NCBI GenBank assembly: GCA_016214145.1
Contig: JACRPA010000012.1
Coordinates: 1-64,000, forward strand
Direction of reading: 5' to 3'
Source of the DNA: Rhodocyclales bacterium
GTDB lineage: Bacteria; Pseudomonadota; Gammaproteobacteria; Burkholderiales; Rhodocyclaceae
DNA: 64,000 bases
Shown: in pieces, positions 8,539-16,493 of the stretch
Numbering within the stretch: position 1 is the first letter of the stretch
Layout: every line of letters begins with the position of its first letter
Translations under genes and position numbers: made by a program
The notes under the pieces: model-generated
The model's input: only the letters and a program-made list of their open reading frames with translations
The model's database searches: none
What the model was told of the DNA's origin: nothing

Positions 8539-9951
8539 TCAGCGCCTCTCGTGCCTTTCGGCCCTTTCCGGCTTCTCCGGCTTTTCCGGCTTCTCCGGCT
8601 TTTCGGGTTTCTCCGGTTTCTCCGGTTTCTCCGGCTTTTCGGGTTTTTCGGGCTTTTCCGGTTTCTCGGGTTTCTCGGTCCGCTCGGGCTTTTCCGTTTT
8701 TTCGGCCTTCTCGGCGCGTTCGATCTTTTCCGCCGTTTCCTGCCGCTCGTAGCTTTCTTCGCGCCCGCCTTCCTCGCGCCGTTCGATGCGCTCGGCAGCA
8801 GCCGGCTGAGCGTCGCGCGAGGCTTCCCCCGCCGGCTGGCGCCCGCGATCAAGGCGCTCTCCGAACGGCCGCCCCGACAACTCCAACGTAATGCGTTCGG
8901 CGACGATGCGCCTGTCCGGCAGCACCTCCGCGCTGACGCGCACGCGGTCGCCGTCGCGATAGCCGCGATTCCCGCCGCCCTCGATTCGCGTCCTGTCGGT
9001 GATGATCACCATCCTGCCCGAGATCATTGCCGTGCCGGGTTTGCGCAATTCGAGATAGCCCTGGATTTCCAGCCTTCGCGCTCGATCGAGCAGGCGCTGC
9101 ACCGGATTGCGCACCACCTCGCGGGCCGTCAGGGCGGCGCCGTTCCAGTTGCCCGTGATGCGCACTTCGGTCCCGGTCGCCGGGAGGCCCGCCGCAGGCG
9201 GCAATTCGACCGGCACGCCATTGACCGCGATGCCGCCGCCCGGTCGCGGCGCGACGACTCCGGTGACGCTGGCGGGGGCCGCCGGGACGAGGGCCAGGTG
9301 CGTTGCCACCACCGTGCCATCGACGCGGTGCAGACCGCTCACCTTGACGACGTCGCCCGGCTTGAGGCTGCCTGCGGACCTGCCGGGACCGCCGCCCGGC
9401 ACGGATAACGGCATTCCCGAGGCCAGTTCGACGCTTTGTCCCATCACGGCGATCCTGCCGCGTCCGCGGGAGATGTCCGTGATCGGGCCGCTCAGTGCGT
9501 ACACGATGCTGATGCGGTGCGCCCTGACATCGCTGCCGCTGCCGGCGGCATCGACGGCAACCACCTGGCCGATGGCGAGCGCGGTCGGCGCAGCCGGCTG
9601 GCCGCCGGCTTCTACCGGTGTGCCGTTGTCGTAATGCACCTCGATGCCGTTCACGCAGATGCTGCCGAACCCGGTGACGATGCCGACGATGCCTGTTCCG
9701 CCGATGCCTTCCTGCGCCAGGCTGCCGGTGCCGCCAATGCCGTCGTCCCGTCCGGGCGCGCCGGTTCCGCCCGTGCCGTCGCTGCGTGCCGGAGCGCCCG
9801 TGCCGCCGGTGCCATCGCGCGCCGGGGTTCCGGTGCCGCCGATGCCGTCACCCGAGCAGGCCCTGCCTGCGTGGGCAGGCAGGGCGCCGAGCAGGACGGC
9901 GCACAACAGGAAGGCGGGGCAAAGGCGCGGCAGCGGGCGCAGTCCGGTCAT
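8539..9951 (-). CDS. Secreted DUF5666 protein with GGTG and EKP repeats
   Basis: 470 residues: signal peptide, then a low-complexity stretch with five GIGGTG/GTGGTG units, then tandem small beta-domains of the DUF5666 type (VTGFGSICVNGIEVHYD; VTGVVAPRPGGGIAVNGVPVEL; IQGYLELRKPGTAMISGRMVI). An Arg/Glu-rich linker follows, ending in about a dozen EKP tripeptides and RAERHERR. The repeated beta modules suggest a periplasmic or surface binding role, but function is unknown. The start codon overlaps the stop of the DUF6502 gene by 4 bp, so the pair is translationally coupled. Confidence 0.8.
   Translation of the reverse strand: MTGLRPLPRLCPAFLLCAVLLGALPAHAGRACSGDGIGGTGTPARDGTGGTGAPARSDGTGGTGAPGRDDGIGGTGSLAQEGIGGTGIVGIVTGFGSICVNGIEVHYDNGTPVEAGGQPAAPTALAIGQVVAVDAAGSGSDVRAHRISIVYALSGPITDISRGRGRIAVMGQSVELASGMPLSVPGGGPGRSAGSLKPGDVVKVSGLHRVDGTVVATHLALVPAAPASVTGVVAPRPGGGIAVNGVPVELPPAAGLPATGTEVRITGNWNGAALTAREVVRNPVQRLLDRARRLEIQGYLELRKPGTAMISGRMVIITDRTRIEGGGNRGYRDGDRVRVSAEVLPDRRIVAERITLELSGRPFGERLDRGRQPAGEASRDAQPAAAERIERREEGGREESYERQETAEKIERAEKAEKTEKPERTEKPEKPEKPEKPEKPEKPEKPEKPEKPEKPEKPEKPERAERHERR
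8566..8676 (-). repeat. 9-bp tandem repeats encoding EKP tripeptides
   Basis: About twelve near-identical 9-bp units (YTCSGGYTT on the plus strand) encode Glu-Lys-Pro at the C terminus of the DUF5666 protein. Unit length is a multiple of three, so copy number can change without a frameshift. Boundaries are approximate. Confidence 0.85.
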
Positions 9952-10802
9952 GCCTTGCGGTCCTTGGCCGGCGCGTCATCGGCACTGTAGAAATAGACGC
10001 CGAAGGTCATGCGCCTGGGCGACGCAGGGGGGGCGGCACGGTCGGTGGCCTGCAACTCAATGGCGCGCCGATTCACGCCCTGCAAGGCCTGCATGCCGTT
10101 TTTTTGTGCCAATGCGGCCAATTCCGCGACGGATGCCTCGCTCAACTGGCCGTAATAGGCGCAGCGCTCCTGGAACGGAGGCGTGCCGCCAGCAAGGTTG
10201 TGCGTCACCGCGGCCATGTGGTCGTGCATGTTGTGGCCGAAGTAGAAGGTCTTTTCCTCGAAGCCTTTCTTCGGGATGAAGGCATCGACGTTGAGTCGGA
10301 TGCGATCGTCGAGATCCACATCCACCGCGCCAATGCGCAGCCACTCGTCGAGCACCGCACGCGGGCGGATATCCTTGCTGACCGAGGTGACGAGGCCTTC
10401 GAAGGTCGGGCCGCCGCCCTTGCCACCCAGGCGGGGCAGCGGTCGGGGCCGGCCGGCACTGTCGAGATATTCGCCGCTGCCGGTCCAGCGCGCGAACAAC
10501 TGCGCGGAGAGGGAGGCATGGGCCGACTGGCGCAGCGGATCTCCGCCGCCGCCGCGCAGGCGCTTGACATCCTTGCGATGCACGCCGGTCAGCAGGCTGA
10601 TGCGGCTGTCGGTCTGCGCCTTGCCGGCAATCCGGAAATCCTCGTCGGCGACTCGGACAAATACGGACTTCAATGTTTCCACCATCGTCGCGTAACCAAT
10701 GCCATTCGCCAGCAGCAGCCTGACGAGCGGTCGCAACATGTGCTGCAGAGCCGAAACCAGATTTTCCGAAGCAGGGCTGGGCTTCGGGAGATTGTTGTCC
10801 AT
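9948..10802 (-). CDS. DUF6502 family protein
   Basis: About 284 residues from the ATG at 10802 (another at 10808). It opens with a helical stretch, LVSALQHMLRPLVRLLLANG, then a helix-turn-helix-like region SRISLLTGVHRKDVKRLRG, then a longer alpha/beta part with no motif I recognise. It has no signal peptide or membrane segment, so it is cytoplasmic. The layout is compatible with a DNA-binding regulator of the downstream DUF5666 and barrel genes, though this is inference. Its stop overlaps the DUF5666 start (ATGA). Upstream lies an AT-rich intergenic region. Confidence 0.7.
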   Translation of the reverse strand: MDNNLPKPSPASENLVSALQHMLRPLVRLLLANGIGYATMVETLKSVFVRVADEDFRIAGKAQTDSRISLLTGVHRKDVKRLRGGGGDPLRQSAHASLSAQLFARWTGSGEYLDSAGRPRPLPRLGGKGGGPTFEGLVTSVSKDIRPRAVLDEWLRIGAVDVDLDDRIRLNVDAFIPKKGFEEKTFYFGHNMHDHMAAVTHNLAGGTPPFQERCAYYGQLSEASVAELAALAQKNGMQALQGVNRRAIELQATDRAAPPASPRRMTFGVYFYSADDAPAKDRKA

Positions 10803-11307
10803 GGCCATCAAGGTGCTGGAAAAATCATACGTGGAAAAAAATAACATAATCGGCAATGTTTTTGTTTAGATAATAATATGAATATACAAACAGAGGGAAA
10901 AATTACCACGATAAAAATGTATTAAGCATATTCACTTGCGCTTGGCCGGGTGCAGACAGAAAGATCATTCATTCAATGGCAGGTTGATGGCATTGCGGAA
11001 ACCTTGCTTGGCGTATTCAGGATTGACTGTCGAAAAAAATATCATTATCTAAGTGGGAAATAATCCCCCAAAATAGTTTAATAAATGTGGGAATAATTCC
11101 CAATTTTGAGAATATATAGGCAAGCCGGCGTGCGGGGAATCACGGCTTCTTCTCCATTTGAAGCCGAGGCTGGCCGGATTCGTCCGGCGGCGCTGAGGCG
11201 GTCCTCTCGGGCATGAATGCAGCCTGGACGGAAATCCGGGCGAACTGGTGCGCGCATCCGCGTTCTGCTAGCCTTTCCGCATAGCGTCGAACGGGGAAGC
11301 AGGAATC
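10803..11307. other. AT-rich intergenic region between divergent DUF6502 and nikR genes
   Basis: About 500 bp without a convincing gene. Positions 10803-11120 are much richer in A+T than the rest of the window and contain the two palindromes described separately. Positions 11120-11307 return to normal composition and lead into nikR, whose ribosome-binding site (GGGGAAGCAGGA) ends a few bases before the ATG. No E. coli-type NikR operator pair is visible. Confidence 0.7.
11053..11102. promoter_or_regulatory. Two operator-like palindromes, 33 bp apart
   Basis: GTGGGAAATAATCCCCC (11053-11069) and GTGGGAATAATTCCCA (11086-11102) share a GTGGGAA start and a TCCC/ATTCCC end. The second has perfect 7-base arms (TGGGAAT/ATTCCCA) round one central base. 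The 33-bp offset is about three helical turns, as for paired regulator sites. Target and binding protein are unknown. Confidence 0.45.
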
Positions 11308-11799
11308 ATGGAACGTTTTACCATCTCGCTCGACGAGAAGCTGGCGAAGGAGTTCGACCGGCTGATCCGCGAACGCGGCTACTCCAACCGTTCCGAAGCG
11401 GTGCGCGACATCCTGCGCGAGAAACTGGAGGCGAGCCGGCTCGACCGCGAAGAGGCGCCCGACTGCATCGCCGCGCTGTCCTACATCTACAACCACCACG
11501 AGCGCGACCTCGCCGAGCGGCTCACCGCCGCCCAGCACGACCACCACGATTTGACGGTGTCGACCCTGCATGCCCACCTCGACCACGACAACTGCATGGA
11601 GACGGTGATTCTGCGCGGGCCGACGAAGGCGGTGCGCGCTTTCGCCGATTCGATGGTGGCGGAGCGCGGCGTGCGCCACGGCGTGCTCAACCTGGTGCCG
11701 GCCGACCTCAACGCCGGCCGCAAGCATCAGCACGGCCACCCACATCACGATGGCGGGCCGGACCATCCCTACCATGTGCATAGCCGACCCAAGACATAG
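11308..11799 (+). CDS. nikR: Nickel-responsive transcriptional regulator NikR
   Basis: 163 residues. The N-terminal ribbon-helix-helix DNA-binding part (MERFTISLDEKLAKEFDRLI...YSNRSEAVRDILRE) is followed by an ACT-like nickel-binding domain. The nickel-site pattern is clear: a His in the QHDHHDL segment and LHAHLDHDNC, matching the His/His/Cys ligands of NikR. The C-terminal tail is His-rich (KHQHGHPHHDGG) and may store or buffer metal. NikR normally represses nickel uptake when nickel is plentiful. Here it stands at the head of an island with urease and a NiCoT permease, a fitting target set. AGGAATC precedes the ATG. Confidence 0.93.
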   Translation: MERFTISLDEKLAKEFDRLIRERGYSNRSEAVRDILREKLEASRLDREEAPDCIAALSYIYNHHERDLAERLTAAQHDHHDLTVSTLHAHLDHDNCMETVILRGPTKAVRAFADSMVAERGVRHGVLNLVPADLNAGRKHQHGHPHHDGGPDHPYHVHSRPKT

Positions 11800-11816
11800 T
11801 TGCCGGTTACCGGCAG

Positions 11817-11884
11817 GTAGGTCGGCCTTCAGGCCGACATGGGCCGTTGACCGGGCGCCGATGTCGGCCTGAAGGCCGACCTAC
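11817..11884. repeat. REP-like palindromic repeat, family A (copy 1)
   Basis: A perfect 24-bp inverted repeat (arms 11817-11840 and 11861-11884, 20-bp loop). Each arm contains the smaller palindrome GTCGGCCTTCAGGCCGAC. Related copies lie at 20225-20275 and 32490-32555. The right arm ends five bases before the kinase start codon. Confidence 0.9.
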
Positions 11885-11888
11885 GAAA

Positions 11889-13268
11889 ATGGCGCGCAAA
11901 CAGCCGGAATCAGGGAAGACGCCCAAGGAAACGCAGGTCTACCTGCCGACGCTGCCGCCGCATGCCCTCGACCATCCGCCCGAGGGCGTCGGCGAGGACG
12001 TCTGGATCGACGTCATCCGCAAGATGGACGAGGTGTATTCCGACCTGCTGCAGTACGAGGTGGCGCTGGAGGAGAAGAACGCCAAGCTGGAGGAGACGCA
12101 GAAGTTCATTTTCAGCGTGCTCACCTCGATGTCCGACGTGCTGGTGGTGTGCGACCGCCACGGCGTCATCCAGGAGGTGAACCAGGCGCTGGCCGACCTG
12201 GTCGGCCAAAGCGAGGACGAGCTGCGCGGCACGCCGCTGATCGACCTGTTCTCCGACGACGCTTCCAGCGAGCAGGCGCGCCGCTTCCTGCGCGACCTGC
12301 ACAGCGAGCGCATCCACGACTGTGAGCTGCACTTCAAGTGCCGCTACGCGCCGGAGATGCCGGTGGCGGTGAACTGCACGCCGCGCCTGTCGCCTGTCGG
12401 CAAGTTCGTCGGCATGGTGATGACCGGCCGCCCGGTGGGCGACCTGCGCCGCGCCTACGAGCAGTTGCGCCAGGCGCACGAGGACCTGAAGCTCGCCCAG
12501 CAGCAGCTCATCCACTCCGAGAAGATGGCTTCCCTCGGCCGTCTCGTGGCGGGCGTTGCGCACGAGCTCAACAACCCGATCAGCTTCGTCCTCGGCAACG
12601 TCTATGCGCTGCAGCGCTACGGCAGCCGCATGCGCGAGTACCTCGCGGCCATCCATGCCGGCAAGACGGCGGAGGAACTGGCGGAGCTGCGCAAGAGCCT
12701 GCGCATCGACCGCCTGATGGAGGACATGCAGCCGCTCATCGACGGCACCATCGAGGGCGCCGAGCGCACGCGCGACATCGTCGCCGGACTCAAGCGCTTC
12801 TCGGCGCAGGACCGTGGCGAGGAGGAGACCTTCAACCTGGCCGAGGTGCTGGAGCGCTCGGTGCACTGGGTGGTGAAGGCCTCAGGTTCGAAGATCAAGG
12901 TTTCACTGGACGTACCGAAGGAGATTCCCGTCTCCGGCTCGGCCGGCCAGATGCAGCAGGTGCTGGTGAACCTGGTGCAGAACGCCATCGACAGCACCGA
13001 TCGGCAGCCCGATGCGCGACTCGACATCAAGGCCGAAGTGCGCAACCGCAGCGCAGTGCTGACTTTCCGCGACAACGGCCCCGGCTTCGGGGAAGCAAAC
13101 CTCGACAAGGTCTTCGATCCCTTCTTCACCACCAAGCCGGTGGGCAAGGGCACCGGTCTCGGGCTGTCGATCAGCTATGGCATCGTCGAGCGGCATCGCG
13201 GACAGTTGAAGGCCTTCAATCACCCCGAGGGCGGCGCCGTGCTGACGCTGACTTTGCCGCTGGCCTGA
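11889..13268 (+). CDS. PAS-domain sensor histidine kinase
   Basis: About 459 residues with no membrane segment, so soluble. Order: a helical N terminus with a coiled coil (YEVALEEKNAKLEETQKF), a PAS domain (SVLTSMSDVLVVCDRHGVIQEVNQAL), a linker coil, the phospho-acceptor helix MASLGRLVAGVAHELNNPI, then the ATPase domain with N box (LVNLVQNAIDS), DNGPGFG and GTGLGLSIS. No response regulator gene is adjacent. It lies directly upstream of the urt operon and its sigma54-type promoter, so a role in nitrogen sensing is a reasonable guess, unproven. I prefer the ATG at 11889 (MARKQPES) to an upstream start at 11847, which would lie inside the palindromic repeat. Confidence 0.85.
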   Translation: MARKQPESGKTPKETQVYLPTLPPHALDHPPEGVGEDVWIDVIRKMDEVYSDLLQYEVALEEKNAKLEETQKFIFSVLTSMSDVLVVCDRHGVIQEVNQALADLVGQSEDELRGTPLIDLFSDDASSEQARRFLRDLHSERIHDCELHFKCRYAPEMPVAVNCTPRLSPVGKFVGMVMTGRPVGDLRRAYEQLRQAHEDLKLAQQQLIHSEKMASLGRLVAGVAHELNNPISFVLGNVYALQRYGSRMREYLAAIHAGKTAEELAELRKSLRIDRLMEDMQPLIDGTIEGAERTRDIVAGLKRFSAQDRGEEETFNLAEVLERSVHWVVKASGSKIKVSLDVPKEIPVSGSAGQMQQVLVNLVQNAIDSTDRQPDARLDIKAEVRNRSAVLTFRDNGPGFGEANLDKVFDPFFTTKPVGKGTGLGLSISYGIVERHRGQLKAFNHPEGGAVLTLTLPLA

Positions 13269-13349
13269 ACGCCGTCTCGCGCGGACTGACTTTTGGCGAA
13301 AGCAGCCGCCGCATCACGGCGACTGCTTTTCCCTTGTGCGACACGCGCA

Positions 13350-13404
13350 TGCACCAAGTTGGACGCCCCCATGCTGCATTGTGGAGCAGCCCCGCTTTGG
13401 TGCG
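13350..13404 (+). promoter_or_regulatory. Candidate NtrC-type enhancer sites upstream of urtA
   Basis: TGCACCAAGTTGGACGC (13350-13366) resembles the NtrC dyad TGCACCA-N3-TGGTGCA. A second, poorer site ending TTTGGTGCG (to 13404) lies 38 bp downstream. Both are roughly 90-140 bp upstream of the sigma54-type promoter, a usual enhancer position. Confidence 0.5.
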
Positions 13405-13489
13405 TTGGCTTCCCGCCCACGGCCGTCAAGCGGCTGAAAGCCGCGCCAGGCAAGGCGTTCCGGCCGATTGCCTGTCCCTGGAATCGGCG

Positions 13490-13505
13490 TGGCACGCTTC
13501 TCGCT
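13490..13505 (+). promoter_or_regulatory. Sigma54 (-24/-12) promoter of the urt operon
   Basis: TGGCACGCTTCTCGCT matches the sigma54 consensus TGGCAC-N5-TTGCA apart from one base in the -12 element, with the required GG-N10-GC spacing. It is 75 bp upstream of urtA. Together with the upstream NtrC-like sites it implies nitrogen-limitation control. Confidence 0.7.
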
Positions 13506-13580
13506 AAACCCCTCTTGTCTCCCGATCAAGTCGCACCAGGGGACGACTTATCGATCAATCATTCAACAGAGGGGTGATCC

Positions 13581-14849
13581 ATGAAACGCAGAATCTTCGT
13601 CAAGACCATGGCGGCGTCGGTCGCGCTCGCCGCCATGAGCATGTCCTCTTTCTCCGCGCTGGCCGCCGAGACCATCAAGGTCGGCATCCTGCACTCGCTC
13701 TCGGGCACCATGGCCATCTCCGAGACGGCGCTGAAGGAGACCGCGCTGATGACCATCGCGGAAATCAACGCCAAGGGCGGCGTCATGGGCAAGATGCTGG
13801 AGCCCGTCGTCGTCGACCCGGCCTCGAACTGGCCGCTGTTCGCCGAGAAGGCGCGCCAGCTTCTCACGCAGGACAAGGTGGCGGTGGTGTTCGGCTGCTG
13901 GACCTCGGTGTCGCGCAAGTCGGTGAACCCGGTGTTCAAGGAGCTCAACGGCCTGCTCTTCTATCCCGTGCAGTATGAAGGCGAGGAACTGGAGAAGAAC
14001 GTCTTCTACACCGGCGCCGCGCCCAACCAGCAGGCGATTCCGGCGGTGGAGTACCTGATGAGCAAGGACGGCGGCTCGGCCAAGCGCTGGGTGCTGCTCG
14101 GCACCGACTACGTCTATCCGCGCACCACCAACAAGATCCTGCGCGCCTTCCTCAAGTCGAAGGGCGTCGCCGAGGCCGACATCATGGAGGAATACACCCC
14201 CTTCGGCCATTCCGACTACCAGACCATCATCGCCAAGATCAAGAAGTTCGCCGGCGAGGGCAAGAAGACGGCCGTGGTGTCGACCATCAACGGCGACTCC
14301 AACGTGCCCTTCTACAAGGAACTGGGCAACGCCGGCCTGAAGGCGACCGACGTGCCGGTGGTGGCGTTCTCGGTGGGCGAGGAGGAACTGCGCGGCGTGG
14401 ATACGAAGCCGCTGGTGGGACACCTGGCCGCCTGGAACTACTTCCAGTCGATCAAGAACCCGGAGAACGACGCCTTCATCAAGATGTACCGCGACTGGGC
14501 GAAGAAGCAGAAGCTGCCGAAGGCCGACACCGTCGTCACCAACGACCCGATGGAAGCCACCTACATCGGCATCCACATGTGGAAGCAGGCGGTCGAGAAG
14601 GCCAAGAGCACCGATGTGAACAAGGTGATCGCGGCGATGGGCGGCCAGACCTTCAAGGCGCCGTCGGGCTTCACCATCAAGATGGATGAGAAGAACCACC
14701 ACCTGCACCGGGCCGTGTTCATCGGCGAAGTGAAGGGCGATGGCCAGTTCAACGTGGTGTGGAAGACCAAGGGCCCGGTCAAGGCCCAGCCGTGGTCGCC
14801 CTTCATTGCCGGCAACGACAAGAAGAAGGACGAGCCGGAAGGCAAGTAA
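13581..14849 (+). CDS. urtA: Urea ABC transporter, substrate-binding protein
   Basis: 422 residues. The signal peptide begins MKRRIFVKTMAASVALAAMS and ends near ALAAE. The mature part starts IKVGILHSLSGTMAISE, the hallmark of the branched-chain amino-acid/urea binding-protein family. UrtA-typical stretches follow: GCWTSVSRKSVNPVFKE, GLLFYPVQYEGEE and YTGAAPNQQAIPA. It binds urea in the periplasm for UrtBC. Expression is probably sigma54- and NtrC-dependent. It is first in urtABCDE and is separated from urtB by a palindromic repeat. Confidence 0.95.
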   Translation: MKRRIFVKTMAASVALAAMSMSSFSALAAETIKVGILHSLSGTMAISETALKETALMTIAEINAKGGVMGKMLEPVVVDPASNWPLFAEKARQLLTQDKVAVVFGCWTSVSRKSVNPVFKELNGLLFYPVQYEGEELEKNVFYTGAAPNQQAIPAVEYLMSKDGGSAKRWVLLGTDYVYPRTTNKILRAFLKSKGVAEADIMEEYTPFGHSDYQTIIAKIKKFAGEGKKTAVVSTINGDSNVPFYKELGNAGLKATDVPVVAFSVGEEELRGVDTKPLVGHLAAWNYFQSIKNPENDAFIKMYRDWAKKQKLPKADTVVTNDPMEATYIGIHMWKQAVEKAKSTDVNKVIAAMGGQTFKAPSGFTIKMDEKNHHLHRAVFIGEVKGDGQFNVVWKTKGPVKAQPWSPFIAGNDKKKDEPEGK

Positions 14850-14869
14850 GGGCAAGCAAGCAGGCGTCA

Positions 14870-14949
14870 AAATCCCCCCTGCCCCCCCTTTGTCAAAGGG
14901 GGGGGGTCGTAGTGTCCCCCCTTTGACAAAGGGGGGGCAGGGGGGATTT
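14870..14949. repeat. CCCTTTGTCAAAGGG palindromic repeat, family B (copy 1)
   Basis: A perfect 34-bp inverted repeat (arms 14870-14903 and 14916-14949). Each arm contains the smaller palindrome CCCCTTTGTCAAAGGGG and ends in AAATCCCCCC. It fills the urtA-urtB gap and could form a strong hairpin reducing read-through. A second copy lies in the 3' end of urtC. Confidence 0.9.
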
Positions 14950-14966
14950 CAACGGACTACGAGAAC

Positions 14967-16493
14967 ATGAAAACGCATTACATCGCCCTGCTGATCGTTC
15001 TCGCCACGCTCCTCGCCGCGCCGGCGCAGGCCGCGCTCGACGCGAAGGCTGTCGCGCAGTTGGCCGCGGAGGATTCCGACGAGCGGATCGCCGCCATCTG
15101 GACGCTGGCCGAGGGCGGGCAGCCCGCGGAGGCCATGTCGGTGCTGCAGGCGCTCGCCGACGGCAGCCTGAAGGATGCCAAGGGCGAGGACATCACCATC
15201 AACAACCGCATCCGCGGCGAGCTGGCCGCCGCGCTGGCCAGCCTGCGGCTGTTCGACGCCGACCGCGGCGTGCGCTTGGCCGCGGCGAGGGAACTGCAGG
15301 CCGGCGCCGATGCGCGCCTCGTCGGCGTGCTGGAAAAAGCCATCGCAAAGGAAGCCGACGCCGAAATCAGGCGCCTGCTGGCGCTGTCGCATGCGCAGGC
15401 CAGCCTGCAGTCCGACGATCCGCAGCGGCGCCTCGCCGCGGTGCAGGCGCTGGCGTCGAGCGACAGCCCGAACACGAAATCCCTCCTGCTCGGCGTGCTG
15501 GCGAAGAACGGCGACGCCTGGGCCGAGCCGGACGCGGAAGTGCGCCGCGCCGCCGCCGCCGCGCTGAAGGGCGTGGAATCCCGCCTCGGCACCGCCGAGA
15601 ACATCGGCCGCGTCTTCTCCGGCCTCTCGCTCGGCAGCATCCTGCTGCTGGCGGCGCTCGGCCTCGCCATCACCTACGGCGTGATGGGCGTCATCAACAT
15701 GGCGCACGGCGAGTTCCTCATGATCGGCGCCTACGCCACCTTCGCCGTGCAGGGGCTGTTCCGCAGCTACGCGCCGGACTTCCTCGACGCCTACGTGCTG
15801 GCGGCGATTCCGGTCGCCTTCATCATTACCGCGCTGGTCGGCATGGTGCTGGAGCGCATGGTCATCCGCCATCTCTACGGCCGGCCGCTGGAGACGCTGC
15901 TCGCCACCTGGGGCATCAGCCTGATGCTGATCCAGGCGGCGCGCACCCTGTTCGGCTCGCAGAACGTCGAGGTGGCCAACCCGTCCTGGATGTCCGGCGG
16001 TGTCGAAGTGTTCGCCGGCGCCATGCTGCCGTGGAACCGCATCGCCATCGTCGCCTTCTCGGTCGGCGTGCTGGCGCTGATGTGGGCGATCCTGAATCTC
16101 ACGCGGCTCGGACTCTTCGTCCGCGCCGTGACGCAGAACCGGCCGATGGCCGGCTGCGTCGGCGTGCCGACCGGCCGCGTCGACACGCTGGCCTTCGGCA
16201 TCGGCGCCGGCATCGCCGGGCTGGGCGGCGTGGCGCTGTCGCAGATCGGCAACGTCGGCCCGGACATGGGCCAGGGCTACATCGTCGACTCCTTCATGGT
16301 GGTGGTGCTGGGCGGCGTCGGCCAGCTCGCCGGCGCGGTGTGGGCCGCCCTCGGCCTCGGCGTCTTCACCAAGTTCCTCGAGGGCTGGACCGGCGCGGTG
16401 ATCGCCAAGATCGTTGTGCTGGTGTTCATCATCGTCTTCATCCAGAAGCGGCCGCAGGGGCTGTTCGCCCTCAAGGGCCGCGTCGTCGATTGA
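14967..16493 (+). CDS. urtB: Urea ABC transporter permease UrtB
   Basis: 508 residues. A signal peptide and an Ala-rich helical-repeat extramembrane part (about residues 20-205) precede the LivH-like permease core. The core starts near ENIGRVFSGLSLGSILLLAALG and contains GVINMAHGEFLMIGAYATF and the conserved loop DMGQGYIVDSFMVVVLGGVG. The long N-terminal extension is usual for UrtB and separates it from amino-acid permeases. It pairs with UrtC. The stop codon overlaps the urtC start (TGATG). Confidence 0.95.
   Translation: MKTHYIALLIVLATLLAAPAQAALDAKAVAQLAAEDSDERIAAIWTLAEGGQPAEAMSVLQALADGSLKDAKGEDITINNRIRGELAAALASLRLFDADRGVRLAAARELQAGADARLVGVLEKAIAKEADAEIRRLLALSHAQASLQSDDPQRRLAAVQALASSDSPNTKSLLLGVLAKNGDAWAEPDAEVRRAAAAALKGVESRLGTAENIGRVFSGLSLGSILLLAALGLAITYGVMGVINMAHGEFLMIGAYATFAVQGLFRSYAPDFLDAYVLAAIPVAFIITALVGMVLERMVIRHLYGRPLETLLATWGISLMLIQAARTLFGSQNVEVANPSWMSGGVEVFAGAMLPWNRIAIVAFSVGVLALMWAILNLTRLGLFVRAVTQNRPMAGCVGVPTGRVDTLAFGIGAGIAGLGGVALSQIGNVGPDMGQGYIVDSFMVVVLGGVGQLAGAVWAALGLGVFTKFLEGWTGAVIAKIVVLVFIIVFIQKRPQGLFALKGRVVD

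Larger units (their letters stand above)
13269..13580 (+). other. Regulatory gap between the kinase and urtA
   Basis: About 310 bp with no gene. It holds the NtrC-like sites and the sigma54-type promoter, plus one CTGACTTT octamer at 13286. The urtA ribosome-binding site (GAGGGGTGATCC) ends it. Confidence 0.6.

Noticed and set aside
8426-8752. Plus-strand frame with FSGFSGFSG repeats
   Set aside because: Antisense of the EKP repeats of the DUF5666 gene.
10826-10831. TCATAC as a NikR half-site upstream of DUF6502 (also at 24775 upstream of the NiCoT gene)
   Set aside because: The E. coli NikR operator needs GTATGA-N16-TCATAC; neither place has a convincing GTATGA partner at the right distance.
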